Origin: an uncultured Mesonia sp.
GTDB lineage: Bacteria > Bacteroidota > Bacteroidia > Flavobacteriales > Flavobacteriaceae
Direction: 5' to 3'
Length of the DNA: 64,000 nt
Assembly: GCA_947499595.1 (NCBI GenBank)
Contig: CANMOY010000010.1
Location: 29,435 to 93,434 of the forward strand
The translations under genes were made by a program, and so were the position numbers. Every line of letters starts with the position of its first letter. The first letter of the stretch is position 1. This document shows positions 36,311-44,358 of this stretch, in pieces. Under the pieces are notes generated by a model. That model was not told where the DNA came from and did no database searches. It saw only the letters and a list, made by a program, of their open reading frames with translations.

Positions 36311-37669
36311 ATGATTAAATCTACAAATCCGTACACGGGAGAGACCATAAAAAAATACCGCCAAGACACAAAATCAATACTCAATAAAAAACTTAAACGC
36401 GCCGAAAAACAATATAAAGTTTGGCGCACGCATAGCTTGAGTAGTCGTGCTAAATTTGTACGAGCTATAGGCCAAGTTTTACGTGAAAATACCAATCAAT
36501 ATGCAGCGATGATTACCCAAGAAATGGGTAAGCCCATCAGCCAGGCTAAAGCCGAAGTTGAAAAATGCGCTTGGGTCTGTGATTATTATGCCGACAACGC
36601 AGCCGAAGCTTTGCAGAATGAAGTTATCGAAACCGATGCGTATAAATCTTTGGTGCGTTATGATCCTTTAGGTATTATTCTGGGCGTTATGCCTTGGAAT
36701 TATCCGTTTTGGCAAGTATTCAGGTTTGCTATACCTACCTTAATGGCTGGTAATACAGTGCTTTTAAAGCACGCTAGCAATGTGATGGGATGTGCAGAAC
36801 TTATTGAAGAAGCTTTTAATGAAGCCGGTTTTCCCGAAGGTTGTTACCAAAATTTAGTGATTAGTAGCAAGAAGGTAAATTCCATACTCAAAGACGATCG
36901 GGTTAAAGCCGTAAGTCTAACCGGTAGCAAACCGGCAGGTAGCGCAGTAGCTTCAAAAGCAAGCGAATTAATAAAACCTTCGGTATTGGAATTGGGTGGA
37001 AGTAATGCTCTAGTGGTTTTTGAAGATGCCAACCTAGAAGAAACCGTAAAAACATGCGTTCAAGCGCGTTTTCAGAATACAGGGCAAAGCTGTATTGCGG
37101 GAAAAAGGCTTTTGGTTCAAGAATCTGTCTATCTTGAATTTGTTGAGAAATTCATCACGCAGGTACGCGAATTAAAAAGCGGTAACCCTCAAGATGAAGA
37201 TACCTTTATTGGTGTAATGGCGAGAGAAGACTTAGCCGAAGAACTAGAAAAACAACTCGAAGATTCACTTACCAAAGGCGCTCGCTTAATTCTAGGTGGC
37301 AAACGCCGAAAAACTTATTTTGAACCCACTGTTGTAATCGATGTGCATAAAAAAGCACGTATTTTTGAAGAAGAGACCTTTGGACCCGTAATGGGAATTA
37401 CTCCCTTTAAAACAGATTTAGAAGCGATTGATTTGGTTAACCGCTCTAAATTTGGACTAGGAGTTTCTATTTTTACCGAAGATTACGAAAGGGCCGAAGC
37501 TTTGATCGGGCAGTTTGATGACGGAGCGGTTTTTGTGAATGAATTGGTAAAAAGCGATCCAAGACTACCCTTTGGTGGCACCAAAGAATCGGGTTATGGT
37601 CGAGAGCTAGGTACTTTTGGAATCAAAGAATTTGTAAATGCCAAAACGGTATACTTCAAAAAAAATTAA
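36311..37669 (+). CDS. Aldehyde dehydrogenase, succinate-semialdehyde type
   Basis: A 452-aa NAD(P)-dependent aldehyde dehydrogenase. The catalytic Cys lies in NTGQSCIAGKR, the general base Glu in LELGGSNALVV, and the cofactor loop in LTGSKPAGSAVAS. The start NPYTGETIKKY and the length near 450 are those of the succinate-semialdehyde dehydrogenase group, which oxidises succinic semialdehyde to succinate; the exact aldehyde is not certain. Monocistronic. Confidence 0.88.
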   Translation: MIKSTNPYTGETIKKYRQDTKSILNKKLKRAEKQYKVWRTHSLSSRAKFVRAIGQVLRENTNQYAAMITQEMGKPISQAKAEVEKCAWVCDYYADNAAEALQNEVIETDAYKSLVRYDPLGIILGVMPWNYPFWQVFRFAIPTLMAGNTVLLKHASNVMGCAELIEEAFNEAGFPEGCYQNLVISSKKVNSILKDDRVKAVSLTGSKPAGSAVASKASELIKPSVLELGGSNALVVFEDANLEETVKTCVQARFQNTGQSCIAGKRLLVQESVYLEFVEKFITQVRELKSGNPQDEDTFIGVMAREDLAEELEKQLEDSLTKGARLILGGKRRKTYFEPTVVIDVHKKARIFEEETFGPVMGITPFKTDLEAIDLVNRSKFGLGVSIFTEDYERAEALIGQFDDGAVFVNELVKSDPRLPFGGTKESGYGRELGTFGIKEFVNAKTVYFKKN

Positions 37670-37740
37670 ATCTTCAAATTTGATTTTGAGTAGGTTGCTC
37701 AGGTTAAAATAAAAAAAAATAAAATTAGTTAGAAAACAGC

Positions 37741-37770
37741 TTGATTTTTTTAAAAACAGTTATATATTTG
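37741..37770 (+). promoter_or_regulatory. Promoter TTG-N19-TATATTTG of tRNA-Arg
   Basis: Perfect Bacteroidota consensus: TTG at 37741-37743, 19-bp spacer, TATATTTG at 37763-37770, 17 bp before the mature tRNA. Confidence 0.8.
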
Positions 37771-37787
37771 CAACCGCTAACAGCAAT

Positions 37788-37861
37788 GGTCGCGTAGCTC
37801 AGCTGGATAGAGCATCTGCCTTCTAAGCAGACGGTCACAGGTTCGAATCCTGTCGCGATCA
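37788..37861 (+). tRNA. tRNA-Arg (anticodon TCT)
   Basis: A 74-nt cloverleaf. Acceptor GGTCGCG pairs with CGCGATC (one G-T pair), the D-arm holds AGCTCAGCTGGATAGAGC, the anticodon loop CTTCTAA gives TCT, and the T-arm is ACAGGTTCGAATCCTGT. The terminal CCA is not encoded. It reads AGA/AGG codons. Confidence 0.97.
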
Positions 37862-37862
37862 C

Positions 37863-37899
37863 AAAAACCCTTACTATTTTTTAGTAAGGGTTTTTCGTT
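37863..37899 (+). terminator. Terminator of tRNA-Arg
   Basis: Perfect 14-bp stem AAAAACCCTTACTA / TAGTAAGGGTTTTT with a five-T loop and trailing T residues, starting 1 bp after the tRNA. Confidence 0.9.
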
Positions 37900-38253
37900 T
37901 TTATCAGGTATCTCTTGTTGATGACTAATAATGGGATCAAAACTATTTTCTGGGTTTTTGAGTTTTTAAGCAAATAATTTTTCAAGTCTATACAGGAAGA
38001 ATTCAGTTCTTCTTACTCCTCTTAATTTAGCTCTAAATGCTTTAATTTTTGCGTGCTAAGTTTTAATGGAATGCCTGATTCATTAAATGCTGCATTTTAA
38101 ATCCGAGACGGTAATTAAAATTAATTACTCCCTTTAATCACATTTCCTTAAAGCTGATTTAGTTTTTAAGTATACTAAACTTATATCAAAGCAGGGTTTA
38201 AATCATATTGTCTTTATTCTAAATCCATATTGAATCTAGTATGCGTATACCTT
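37900..38253. other. Non-coding AT-rich stretch downstream of tRNA-Arg
   Basis: About 350 bp with no credible open frame or RNA gene. It could be decayed sequence; I recognise nothing in it. Confidence 0.5.
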
Positions 38254-38310
38254 AGTCCACTTTTTAGTGGACTCACTGTGGACTCACCGTGGACTCACCG
38301 TGGACTCAGG
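38254..38310. repeat. Hairpin plus four tandem 11-bp repeats (GTGGACTCACC)
   Basis: AGTCCAC at 38254-38260 pairs with GTGGACT at 38267-38273, the beginning of a tandem array. Units start at 38267, 38278, 38289 and 38300; the second and third are identical, the first differs in its last base and the last ends GG. They lie 226 bp before dinB. Confidence 0.85.
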
Positions 38311-38497
38311 ATACTTATGATAAAGCTTTAATAAGAAGCAAACAAACTTTGTATAGATATAAACAGTAGACGTGCCGGGTGAATTTTATGAATTAAGAAT
38401 TTGTTTGTTTACTTACTTGTAAATCAAATAGTTGTTTTTTAGCTGGTAAAATTTAACACGTATAAACATACAAAACTCTAGTTATTGTTTTAATTTT

Positions 38498-38527
38498 GGA
38501 ATAAATCCATTAAGAAGGAATAAATCC
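38498..38527. promoter_or_regulatory. Two direct 11-bp repeats before dinB, with promoter element
   Basis: GGAATAAATCC occurs at 38498-38508 and again at 38517-38527. The first copy overlaps the end of a TAATTTTG -7 element at 38491-38498 and the second ends 8 bp before the dinB ATG, so a protein bound there would block transcription. Candidate operator; the regulator is unknown. Confidence 0.55.
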
Positions 38528-38535
38528 TTAAATCA

Positions 38536-39753
38536 ATGAAACCTCAAGCTATATTACACCTCGATTTAGATACATTTTTTGTATCTGTAGAGCGTCTTTT
38601 AGACAATCGATTGCAGCAAAAACCCATCTTGGTAGGTGGCTTAGGCGATCGTGGCGTAGTGGCGGCTTGCAGTTATGAGACTAGAAGTTATGGTATACAC
38701 AGCGGTATGTCTATGCAAGTGGCCCGCAAACTTTGTCCGCAAGCTATTGTGATAAAAGGCAACGCTTCTACTTATACGCAATATTCTCACTTGGTGACCG
38801 AAATCATAAGGGCAGAGGTACCTGCTTTCGAGAAAGCCAGTGTAGACGAATTTTATGTTGATTTAACCGGAATGGATCGGTTTTTTGGTACGCAGCAATT
38901 TGCTTTTGACCTCAGAAAAAAGATCATTGCAGAGAGCGGTTTGCCTATATCTGTAGGCTTATCTCAAAACAAAGTAGTTTCAAAAATAGCTACAGGCGAG
39001 GCTAAACCCAATAATGAGCGTTATATACCTCAAGGAACAGAAAAGCATTTTTTAGCTCCGCTATCAACCAGAAAGATTCCTATGGTAGGTCAAAAAACCT
39101 ACACCAAATTAGTGCAAATGGGCATACAACGCATACAAACTTTGCAAGAAATGCCTTTGGCTGTGATTGAGCAGGTATTGGGTAAAAACGGAAAAACCAT
39201 TTGGTTGCGTGCACAAGGTATAGACAATAGCCCTATTATACCTTATCACGAGCGCAAATCAATTTCTATGGAGCGCACTTTTAACCGAGACACAATAGAT
39301 GTAGTGCGTTTAAAAAATAGCCTACAAGCCATGGCAGAAAGCTTGGCTTATCAACTAAGAAACGCACAAAAACTAACCTCAATTGTTACGGTAAAAATCA
39401 GATACTCCGATTACCAAACGCAAAGCAAACAAACCCGAATAGCCTATACCAGTGCAGATCATTTACTGGTTCCTCAAGCCTTAGCACTTTTTGAGCAGCT
39501 GTACCAAAGAAGAGTGCTCATAAGACTTATCGGGCTTAAATTTTCGGGGCTAGTAGGGGGGCATCATCAAATCAATTTGTTTGATGATTCACAAAAATTA
39601 ATCGATTTATACCAATCTATTGATAAGATAAAAAACAGGTTTGGAGAACGCAGCATTTTAAAGGCTTCTACACTAGATAGTAAAAGTATTGGCGGCATGG
39701 GAAATCCGTTTAACGGTGAACCTCCTATGGTTTTAGCTCACAGAAAACAATAA
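38536..39753 (+). CDS. Y-family DNA polymerase (DinB/Pol IV type)
   Basis: A 405-aa translesion polymerase. Catalytic acidic residues appear as HLDLDTFFVSVE (Asp10) and KASVDEFYVDLT (Asp and Glu), and the little-finger domain follows RKSISMERTF. No mutasome-type UmuC extension or clear beta-clamp motif was identified by eye. Two bases separate it from dnaE, so the two act as one cassette, as in the ImuB-DnaE2 style inducible mutagenesis units of other bacteria. Whether it is DinB or an ImuB/UmuC-like branch would need a tree. Confidence 0.9.
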   Translation: MKPQAILHLDLDTFFVSVERLLDNRLQQKPILVGGLGDRGVVAACSYETRSYGIHSGMSMQVARKLCPQAIVIKGNASTYTQYSHLVTEIIRAEVPAFEKASVDEFYVDLTGMDRFFGTQQFAFDLRKKIIAESGLPISVGLSQNKVVSKIATGEAKPNNERYIPQGTEKHFLAPLSTRKIPMVGQKTYTKLVQMGIQRIQTLQEMPLAVIEQVLGKNGKTIWLRAQGIDNSPIIPYHERKSISMERTFNRDTIDVVRLKNSLQAMAESLAYQLRNAQKLTSIVTVKIRYSDYQTQSKQTRIAYTSADHLLVPQALALFEQLYQRRVLIRLIGLKFSGLVGGHHQINLFDDSQKLIDLYQSIDKIKNRFGERSILKASTLDSKSIGGMGNPFNGEPPMVLAHRKQ

Positions 39754-39755
39754 CA

Positions 39756-42722
39756 ATGTATTTAAACTGTCATTCTTGGTTTTCATTGCGCTACGGGGTA
39801 ATACCAGAAGATGAGCTCTGTGACTGGGTTTTAGCACAGGGTGTTCAAGATTTTGTATTAACCGATATCAACTCAACATCGGCTTGCTTATCGTTTATAA
39901 AGCATGCGCAAAAGCGCGGTGTTTGTCCGCGTGTAGGAGTAGATTTTAGAAACGAACATCAACAACTCTACGTAGGAATCGCGCAAAACAACCAAGGATA
40001 TTATGAGCTCAATCGGTTTTTATCACAGTATTTAGAGCAGCAGCAAGACTTTCCGCTTCAAGCGCCTAATTTACCTAATTGTTATTTCATATATCCGATA
40101 CATGCCCTAAAAAAGTTAGTAAGCTTTTCACTTTTATCCCAGCATTACGTGGGAGTTAGCTTTACGGATTTACTTTCGCTAAAGCGGAATAAATTAGCCT
40201 ATCCAAAAGAAAAACTGGTGTTCTTACAAAGCCTAAGTTTTAGAAACAAAAAAGATTTTAATGCACATCGGTTACTGCGAAGCATCGATTTAAATTGCTT
40301 GTTAAGCAAACTGCCTGAAGCGCAGCAAGGCCAAGCAAAACACACTTTTTATACCCCAGAAGTAATAACGCAGTCCTGTAAGGGTATCGACTATTTGCTC
40401 AAGCAAACTCAAGAATTACTGGCTAACTGTCGGGTAGATTTTAAGTTTGGGGTACAATACAATAAAAACTTACAGCTACTGGGCAAAACTCAAGAGGAAG
40501 ATACAAAGCGATTAAAAGATTTGTGCTACCAAAAGCTACCTAAACGTTACCCACAAGCATCGGTGGAGGTGATGCAACGGGTAAAAACCGAGCTGAATGC
40601 AATTATTAAGTTGGGTTTTGTTTCTTACTTTCTTATTAATTATGATATTATTTGCTACGCTCAAAAAAAGAATTACGCCTATATTGGGCGGGGTAGTGGA
40701 GCCAATTCGGTAGTGGCTTACATTTTAGAAATCACCAATGTAGATCCTATTGAACTCGATTTGTATTTTGAACGCTTTATCAATGCAGGACGCAGTTCAC
40801 CTCCCGATTTTGATCTCGATTTTTCTTGGAAAGATAGAGATGACATCACCCGGTATATTTTCTCTAAATATACGCATACCGCTTTGATGGGTACTTATGT
40901 GACTTTTAAACGCAAAGCGGTAATTAGGGAGTTGGGTAAAGTTTTTGGTTTGCCCAAAGCACAAATAGACCGTTTGAGTAAAGGGAGGTTTAATGATAAT
41001 CAGCTCGATCATTTAGAGCGCTTGGTGTTACGCTACAGCAAATACATAGCAGGTTTTCCCAATTATATAAGCGTGCATTCTGGTGGTATTCTCATTTTAA
41101 ATCAACCGGTTTTTCATTATGCCGCCACTTTTATGCCACCCAAGGGTTTTGCTACCATACAAATAGATATGCATATTGCCGAAGAAGCTGGTATACATAA
41201 ATTTGACATTTTGGCTCAGCGTGGTCTTTCAAAAATCACCGATGCACTCGCTTTAATAAAAGCCAATCAACCTCAGGCTAAACTTAAAGACATCAATAAG
41301 GTAGATGACTTTAAACAAGACACGCGTATAAATGCTCTGCTAGCTCAAGGCGATTGCATGGGCGTTTTCTATATTGAGTCTCCCGGTATGCGTGCTTTGT
41401 TAACCAAACTAAAAACCGATAATTACCTGAATTTAGTTGCTGCCAGCTCGATTATACGCCCCGGGGTTTCTAGTGCAGGTATGAAAGAAGAGTTCATCAA
41501 AAGACACCGACAACCCGAAAAAAGAAAAGAAGCGCACCCGGTTTTGAATCAGATTATGCCCGATGCTTACGGTATTATGGTATATCAAGAGGATGTGATG
41601 AAGGTAGCGCATCACTTTGCTGGCTTAGACTTAGAAGATGCCGATATTTTACGCCGTGGGATGAGCGGTAAAAAAACTTCTAAAAATCAAATGCAGCGCA
41701 TAGAACAAAAGTTTATAAGCAACTGCCTGCAAAAAGGTTACTCTAGAGAAATTATACATGAAATTTGGGGACAGATAGCTTCTTTTGCCGGATATGCTTT
41801 TCCTAAAGGGCATTCGGCATCTTATGCGGTAGAGAGCTATCAAAGTTTGTACTTAAAATGTTATTTTCCTCTAGAATTTATGGTGGCTGTTATTAATAAT
41901 GGAGGCGGATTTTATGGTATGCAAACCTACTTGCAAGAGCTGCGAAACTGCGGAGGGCGTGTGCATTTGCCTTGTGTAAACCAGAGTCATTTTGCTCTAA
42001 CTATTGATAAACAAGATGTTTATTTGGGTCTGGGATACTTAAAAGAACTAGAACAAAAAAACATACAATTACTTTTAGAAGAAAGAAATTTTGGTGGCGC
42101 ATTCCGCTCGCTCGAAGACTTTTTAAATCGGCTAAATGTTTCTATCGAGCAAGTAAGTATTTTGATTAATGCTGGAGCCTTTAGATTCACGGGGCAATCT
42201 AAATATGAATTGCTTTGGCAAGCTCATTTTCAGCTTTCTACAAATCCGTATCAACAGCAAGTCAATCGCTGGCAACAAAAGCTATTTGTAAATCCCACAA
42301 AGAAATATGAGTTACCGGCTTTAGAACAAAATTTTTTGAGTGATGCTTATGACCAAATGCATCTTTTGGGATTTCATGTGTACCATCCGTTTCAACTGCT
42401 TCAACATAAAATAAGCAGCAAGCTAGGCGTGCGCCACTTCTCTTCTTGGGCAGGTAAAAGCATTTGTATTTACGGCGATTTAATTTGCTTAAAAACCACA
42501 AAAACCAGCAAAGGGGCATATATGGCTTTTGGAACTTTCTATGACGCTTGGTTTGAAGTTTTTGATACGGTACATTTTCCAGCAACTTACAATCAATTCC
42601 CTATTTATGGTATGGGTATTTATAAAATTGTAGGTAAGCTCACCTACGCTTATGAGTACCCCAGCATTATAGTGAGCAGTATAGAAAAACAAGCCGTACG
42701 TAAAGATCCGCGTTTTGTTTAG
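39756..42722 (+). CDS. DNA polymerase III alpha subunit, error-prone DnaE-type (short form)
   Basis: A 988-aa C-family polymerase, much shorter than the replicative Bacteroidota DnaE (about 1,400-1,500 aa). It begins with a PHP domain (NCHSWFSLRYGV, then VLTDINS), continues with the palm motif containing GRGSGANSVVAYILEITNVDP and the catalytic PDFDLDF segment, and has VYQEDVMKVAHHFAGL and FPKGHSASYAVESYQSLYLK of the fingers. Partner of the adjacent Y-family polymerase in damage tolerance (inferred from pairing). Stop is followed by 390 bp without a clear gene. Confidence 0.9.
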   Translation: MYLNCHSWFSLRYGVIPEDELCDWVLAQGVQDFVLTDINSTSACLSFIKHAQKRGVCPRVGVDFRNEHQQLYVGIAQNNQGYYELNRFLSQYLEQQQDFPLQAPNLPNCYFIYPIHALKKLVSFSLLSQHYVGVSFTDLLSLKRNKLAYPKEKLVFLQSLSFRNKKDFNAHRLLRSIDLNCLLSKLPEAQQGQAKHTFYTPEVITQSCKGIDYLLKQTQELLANCRVDFKFGVQYNKNLQLLGKTQEEDTKRLKDLCYQKLPKRYPQASVEVMQRVKTELNAIIKLGFVSYFLINYDIICYAQKKNYAYIGRGSGANSVVAYILEITNVDPIELDLYFERFINAGRSSPPDFDLDFSWKDRDDITRYIFSKYTHTALMGTYVTFKRKAVIRELGKVFGLPKAQIDRLSKGRFNDNQLDHLERLVLRYSKYIAGFPNYISVHSGGILILNQPVFHYAATFMPPKGFATIQIDMHIAEEAGIHKFDILAQRGLSKITDALALIKANQPQAKLKDINKVDDFKQDTRINALLAQGDCMGVFYIESPGMRALLTKLKTDNYLNLVAASSIIRPGVSSAGMKEEFIKRHRQPEKRKEAHPVLNQIMPDAYGIMVYQEDVMKVAHHFAGLDLEDADILRRGMSGKKTSKNQMQRIEQKFISNCLQKGYSREIIHEIWGQIASFAGYAFPKGHSASYAVESYQSLYLKCYFPLEFMVAVINNGGGFYGMQTYLQELRNCGGRVHLPCVNQSHFALTIDKQDVYLGLGYLKELEQKNIQLLLEERNFGGAFRSLEDFLNRLNVSIEQVSILINAGAFRFTGQSKYELLWQAHFQLSTNPYQQQVNRWQQKLFVNPTKKYELPALEQNFLSDAYDQMHLLGFHVYHPFQLLQHKISSKLGVRHFSSWAGKSICIYGDLICLKTTKTSKGAYMAFGTFYDAWFEVFDTVHFPATYNQFPIYGMGIYKIVGKLTYAYEYPSIIVSSIEKQAVRKDPRFV

Positions 42723-43114
42723 AAAATGTAGCTACTGCTTAAAAGAAAAAATAGTACTAAGTATTGGGCGTGACCAATAAGAGATTTCATATGCCAAACA
42801 TATAGGTAAATTACATTCTGATGCAGATATATAGCAAATGAGCTGCACGAGCAACTAGAATTGCGTTGACTTAAATATAGCCTTAAACATTGGGATGTAG
42901 GAATTTATCTATAAAGCGAGCAGATAAAGTAAATGCTCAAATAGAATCAATTGTTTTAGAAAAAGGATTTTGACTATGCGAAGCTTTATAATTTTACGGT
43001 TAACTTGGCAAGTATTCACCAAGCAAATAGTCCTGCATCTGCCAATACTTTACGAATTAAAAGTAAGCGAAGACAAGCCATTAATCATAGATTTAGCAAT
43101 GGGCATAGAATATA
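42723..43114. other. 392 bp without an intact gene, possible gene remnant
   Basis: Short, shifting open stretches occur on the plus strand at about 42,890-43,120 with protein-like composition, but no frame stays open beyond about 50 codons and no family is recognised. It may be the decayed remains of a gene. Confidence 0.35.
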
Positions 43115-43837
43115 TTAGTAACTAAACGGACTTTTAAAGGTTGTCCAATCGGTTGTTTTTAATGATTTCCCTTCAGTATTCATTGGCGTGAACCTAACTT
43201 TATATTTTCCTTTATTTTTAAATCTAAATGCACCCGAACACATTCCATGTCCAACATTTAGTTTGGCATTCTGAGCTTTAATATAAAATGTTTTTTTAAT
43301 GTCGGAGCTTAAGTCAACCACTTCAGTCTTGTACCAAATTTCAGATTCGGGGTTATTTTTAATAACGAAAATAGCATTAGCAGCTGGTCCACAACCATAA
43401 TGTATAACTTCGGTTTTTTCGAATTCAATTTTCAGATTAGACTTTAGCGGCTCGAGTTCCTTTTTGTCTGTTGTTCTCCAATAAACGCTCTCTCTTTTTT
43501 CATTTTTAGATTGGTCAGCGTAATTAATATAGTATTTTGTATTGGGTTTTAATTCTATAGAGGAACAAAAAACAGCTTGGGTTAACTGCATTTGTCCTAC
43601 GTGTATTTCTTCAAGATTCAGTTCAATTAATTCACCGGTTTCACTTTCAAGATAAACTTTTTTGTTTTTGAAACTATTTATTGTTTTTTGACTTGAAGCG
43701 TATCCTTGGATGATAAATTTTGAATTTAAGCCAATTTCTCTTTCTTCTGGAAAGAAAGTTATTCCACTCATCGAGCAGTCTGCAAACACTGTTTCACTAC
43801 CGAAAGTGAGTAATAAAAGAAGTACAATATTTTTCAT
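43115..43837 (-). CDS. Secreted protein of unknown function
   Basis: A 240-aa protein with a clear signal peptide (KNIVLLLLLTFGSETVFA, probable cleavage before Asp20-Cys21). The mature part has several cysteines, which may pair outside the cytoplasm, and a beta-rich pattern; the segment IQGYASSQKTINSF and later IELKPNTKYYINYAD read like Ig/fibronectin-type strands. No type IX C-terminal signal is evident. Stands alone; function unknown. Confidence 0.7.
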   Translation of the reverse strand: MKNIVLLLLLTFGSETVFADCSMSGITFFPEEREIGLNSKFIIQGYASSQKTINSFKNKKVYLESETGELIELNLEEIHVGQMQLTQAVFCSSIELKPNTKYYINYADQSKNEKRESVYWRTTDKKELEPLKSNLKIEFEKTEVIHYGCGPAANAIFVIKNNPESEIWYKTEVVDLSSDIKKTFYIKAQNAKLNVGHGMCSGAFRFKNKGKYKVRFTPMNTEGKSLKTTDWTTFKSPFSY

Positions 43838-44040
43838 GATGATGTTTTTTAAACTTAGGTCAAATTTCGTTCCATTTATATTTTAACCCTTTGTACCTAT
43901 ACGGTATATACATCCGCTTTAAGCGGAATTGTGTACTTTAAAATCATAAGAAACCTCTTGTTTTATTATTAAAAGTACCCCAACGCCATAAAAAGTATTT
44001 TAGCTCACAAGCCTATTACTTTTAATCAAATTAAAATTTA
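43838..44040. other. Intergenic region with a CCGCTTTAAGCGG palindrome
   Basis: The stretch between the secreted protein gene and the terminator of the efflux operon. A short palindrome lies at 43914-43926; nothing else is recognised. Confidence 0.4.
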
Positions 44041-44080
44041 AAAATAAAAAAAGGTCATCTAGCATTAGCTTAGACGACCC
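44041..44080 (-). terminator. Terminator of the RND efflux operon
   Basis: On the minus strand GGTCGTCTAAGC pairs with GCTAGATGACC (one G-T pair and one bulge) and is followed by seven T. It lies 26 bp after the DUF2892 stop. Confidence 0.8.
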
Positions 44081-44105
44081 ATTTATAATTTTCAAGAATT
44101 TACTC

Positions 44106-44312
44106 TTATCTTGAGCAGCAATCTCCTGCTTCTTTTACCCCTAATTTTTTGAGGATATCTTCCATAAGACACCATTTAGTAAGGGAGGACTGCAGGAGAT
44201 TAATTCCTACAAAACCTGTAAACCATAAAAAATTCAAGTTTACATATACGGCCAGTAAAACACTTATTATAACAAAACTACCAGCAATTGCTCTTATCCA
44301 TCTATTAATCAT
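44106..44312 (-). CDS. DUF2892 (YgaP-type) inner-membrane protein
   Basis: A 68-aa protein with two membrane segments matching the DUF2892 pattern: NRWIRAIAGSFVIISVLLA at the start, then WFTGFVGINLLQSSLTKWCLMEDILKKLG. Two adjacent cysteines (DCCS) at the C-terminus follow a Lys-Glu-rich stretch, and one Cys lies in WCLME. In E. coli the relative YgaP carries a rhodanese domain; that part is absent here. It is 46 bp after the efflux pump gene and probably in the same operon. Confidence 0.85.
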   Translation of the reverse strand: MINRWIRAIAGSFVIISVLLAVYVNLNFLWFTGFVGINLLQSSLTKWCLMEDILKKLGVKEAGDCCSR

Positions 44313-44358
44313 ATTCTTTATTTTTATTTAATTATTTATTTAGCATTTATCTTTTACT

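Noticed and set aside
38254..38310. Tandem repeats as a CRISPR array
   Set aside because: Units are 11 bp with no spacers and no cas genes are present anywhere in the window.
42890..43125. Short 50-aa plus-strand frame after dnaE
   Set aside because: Frame shifts within the region, no family similarity and no initiation signal; treated as a possible remnant only.
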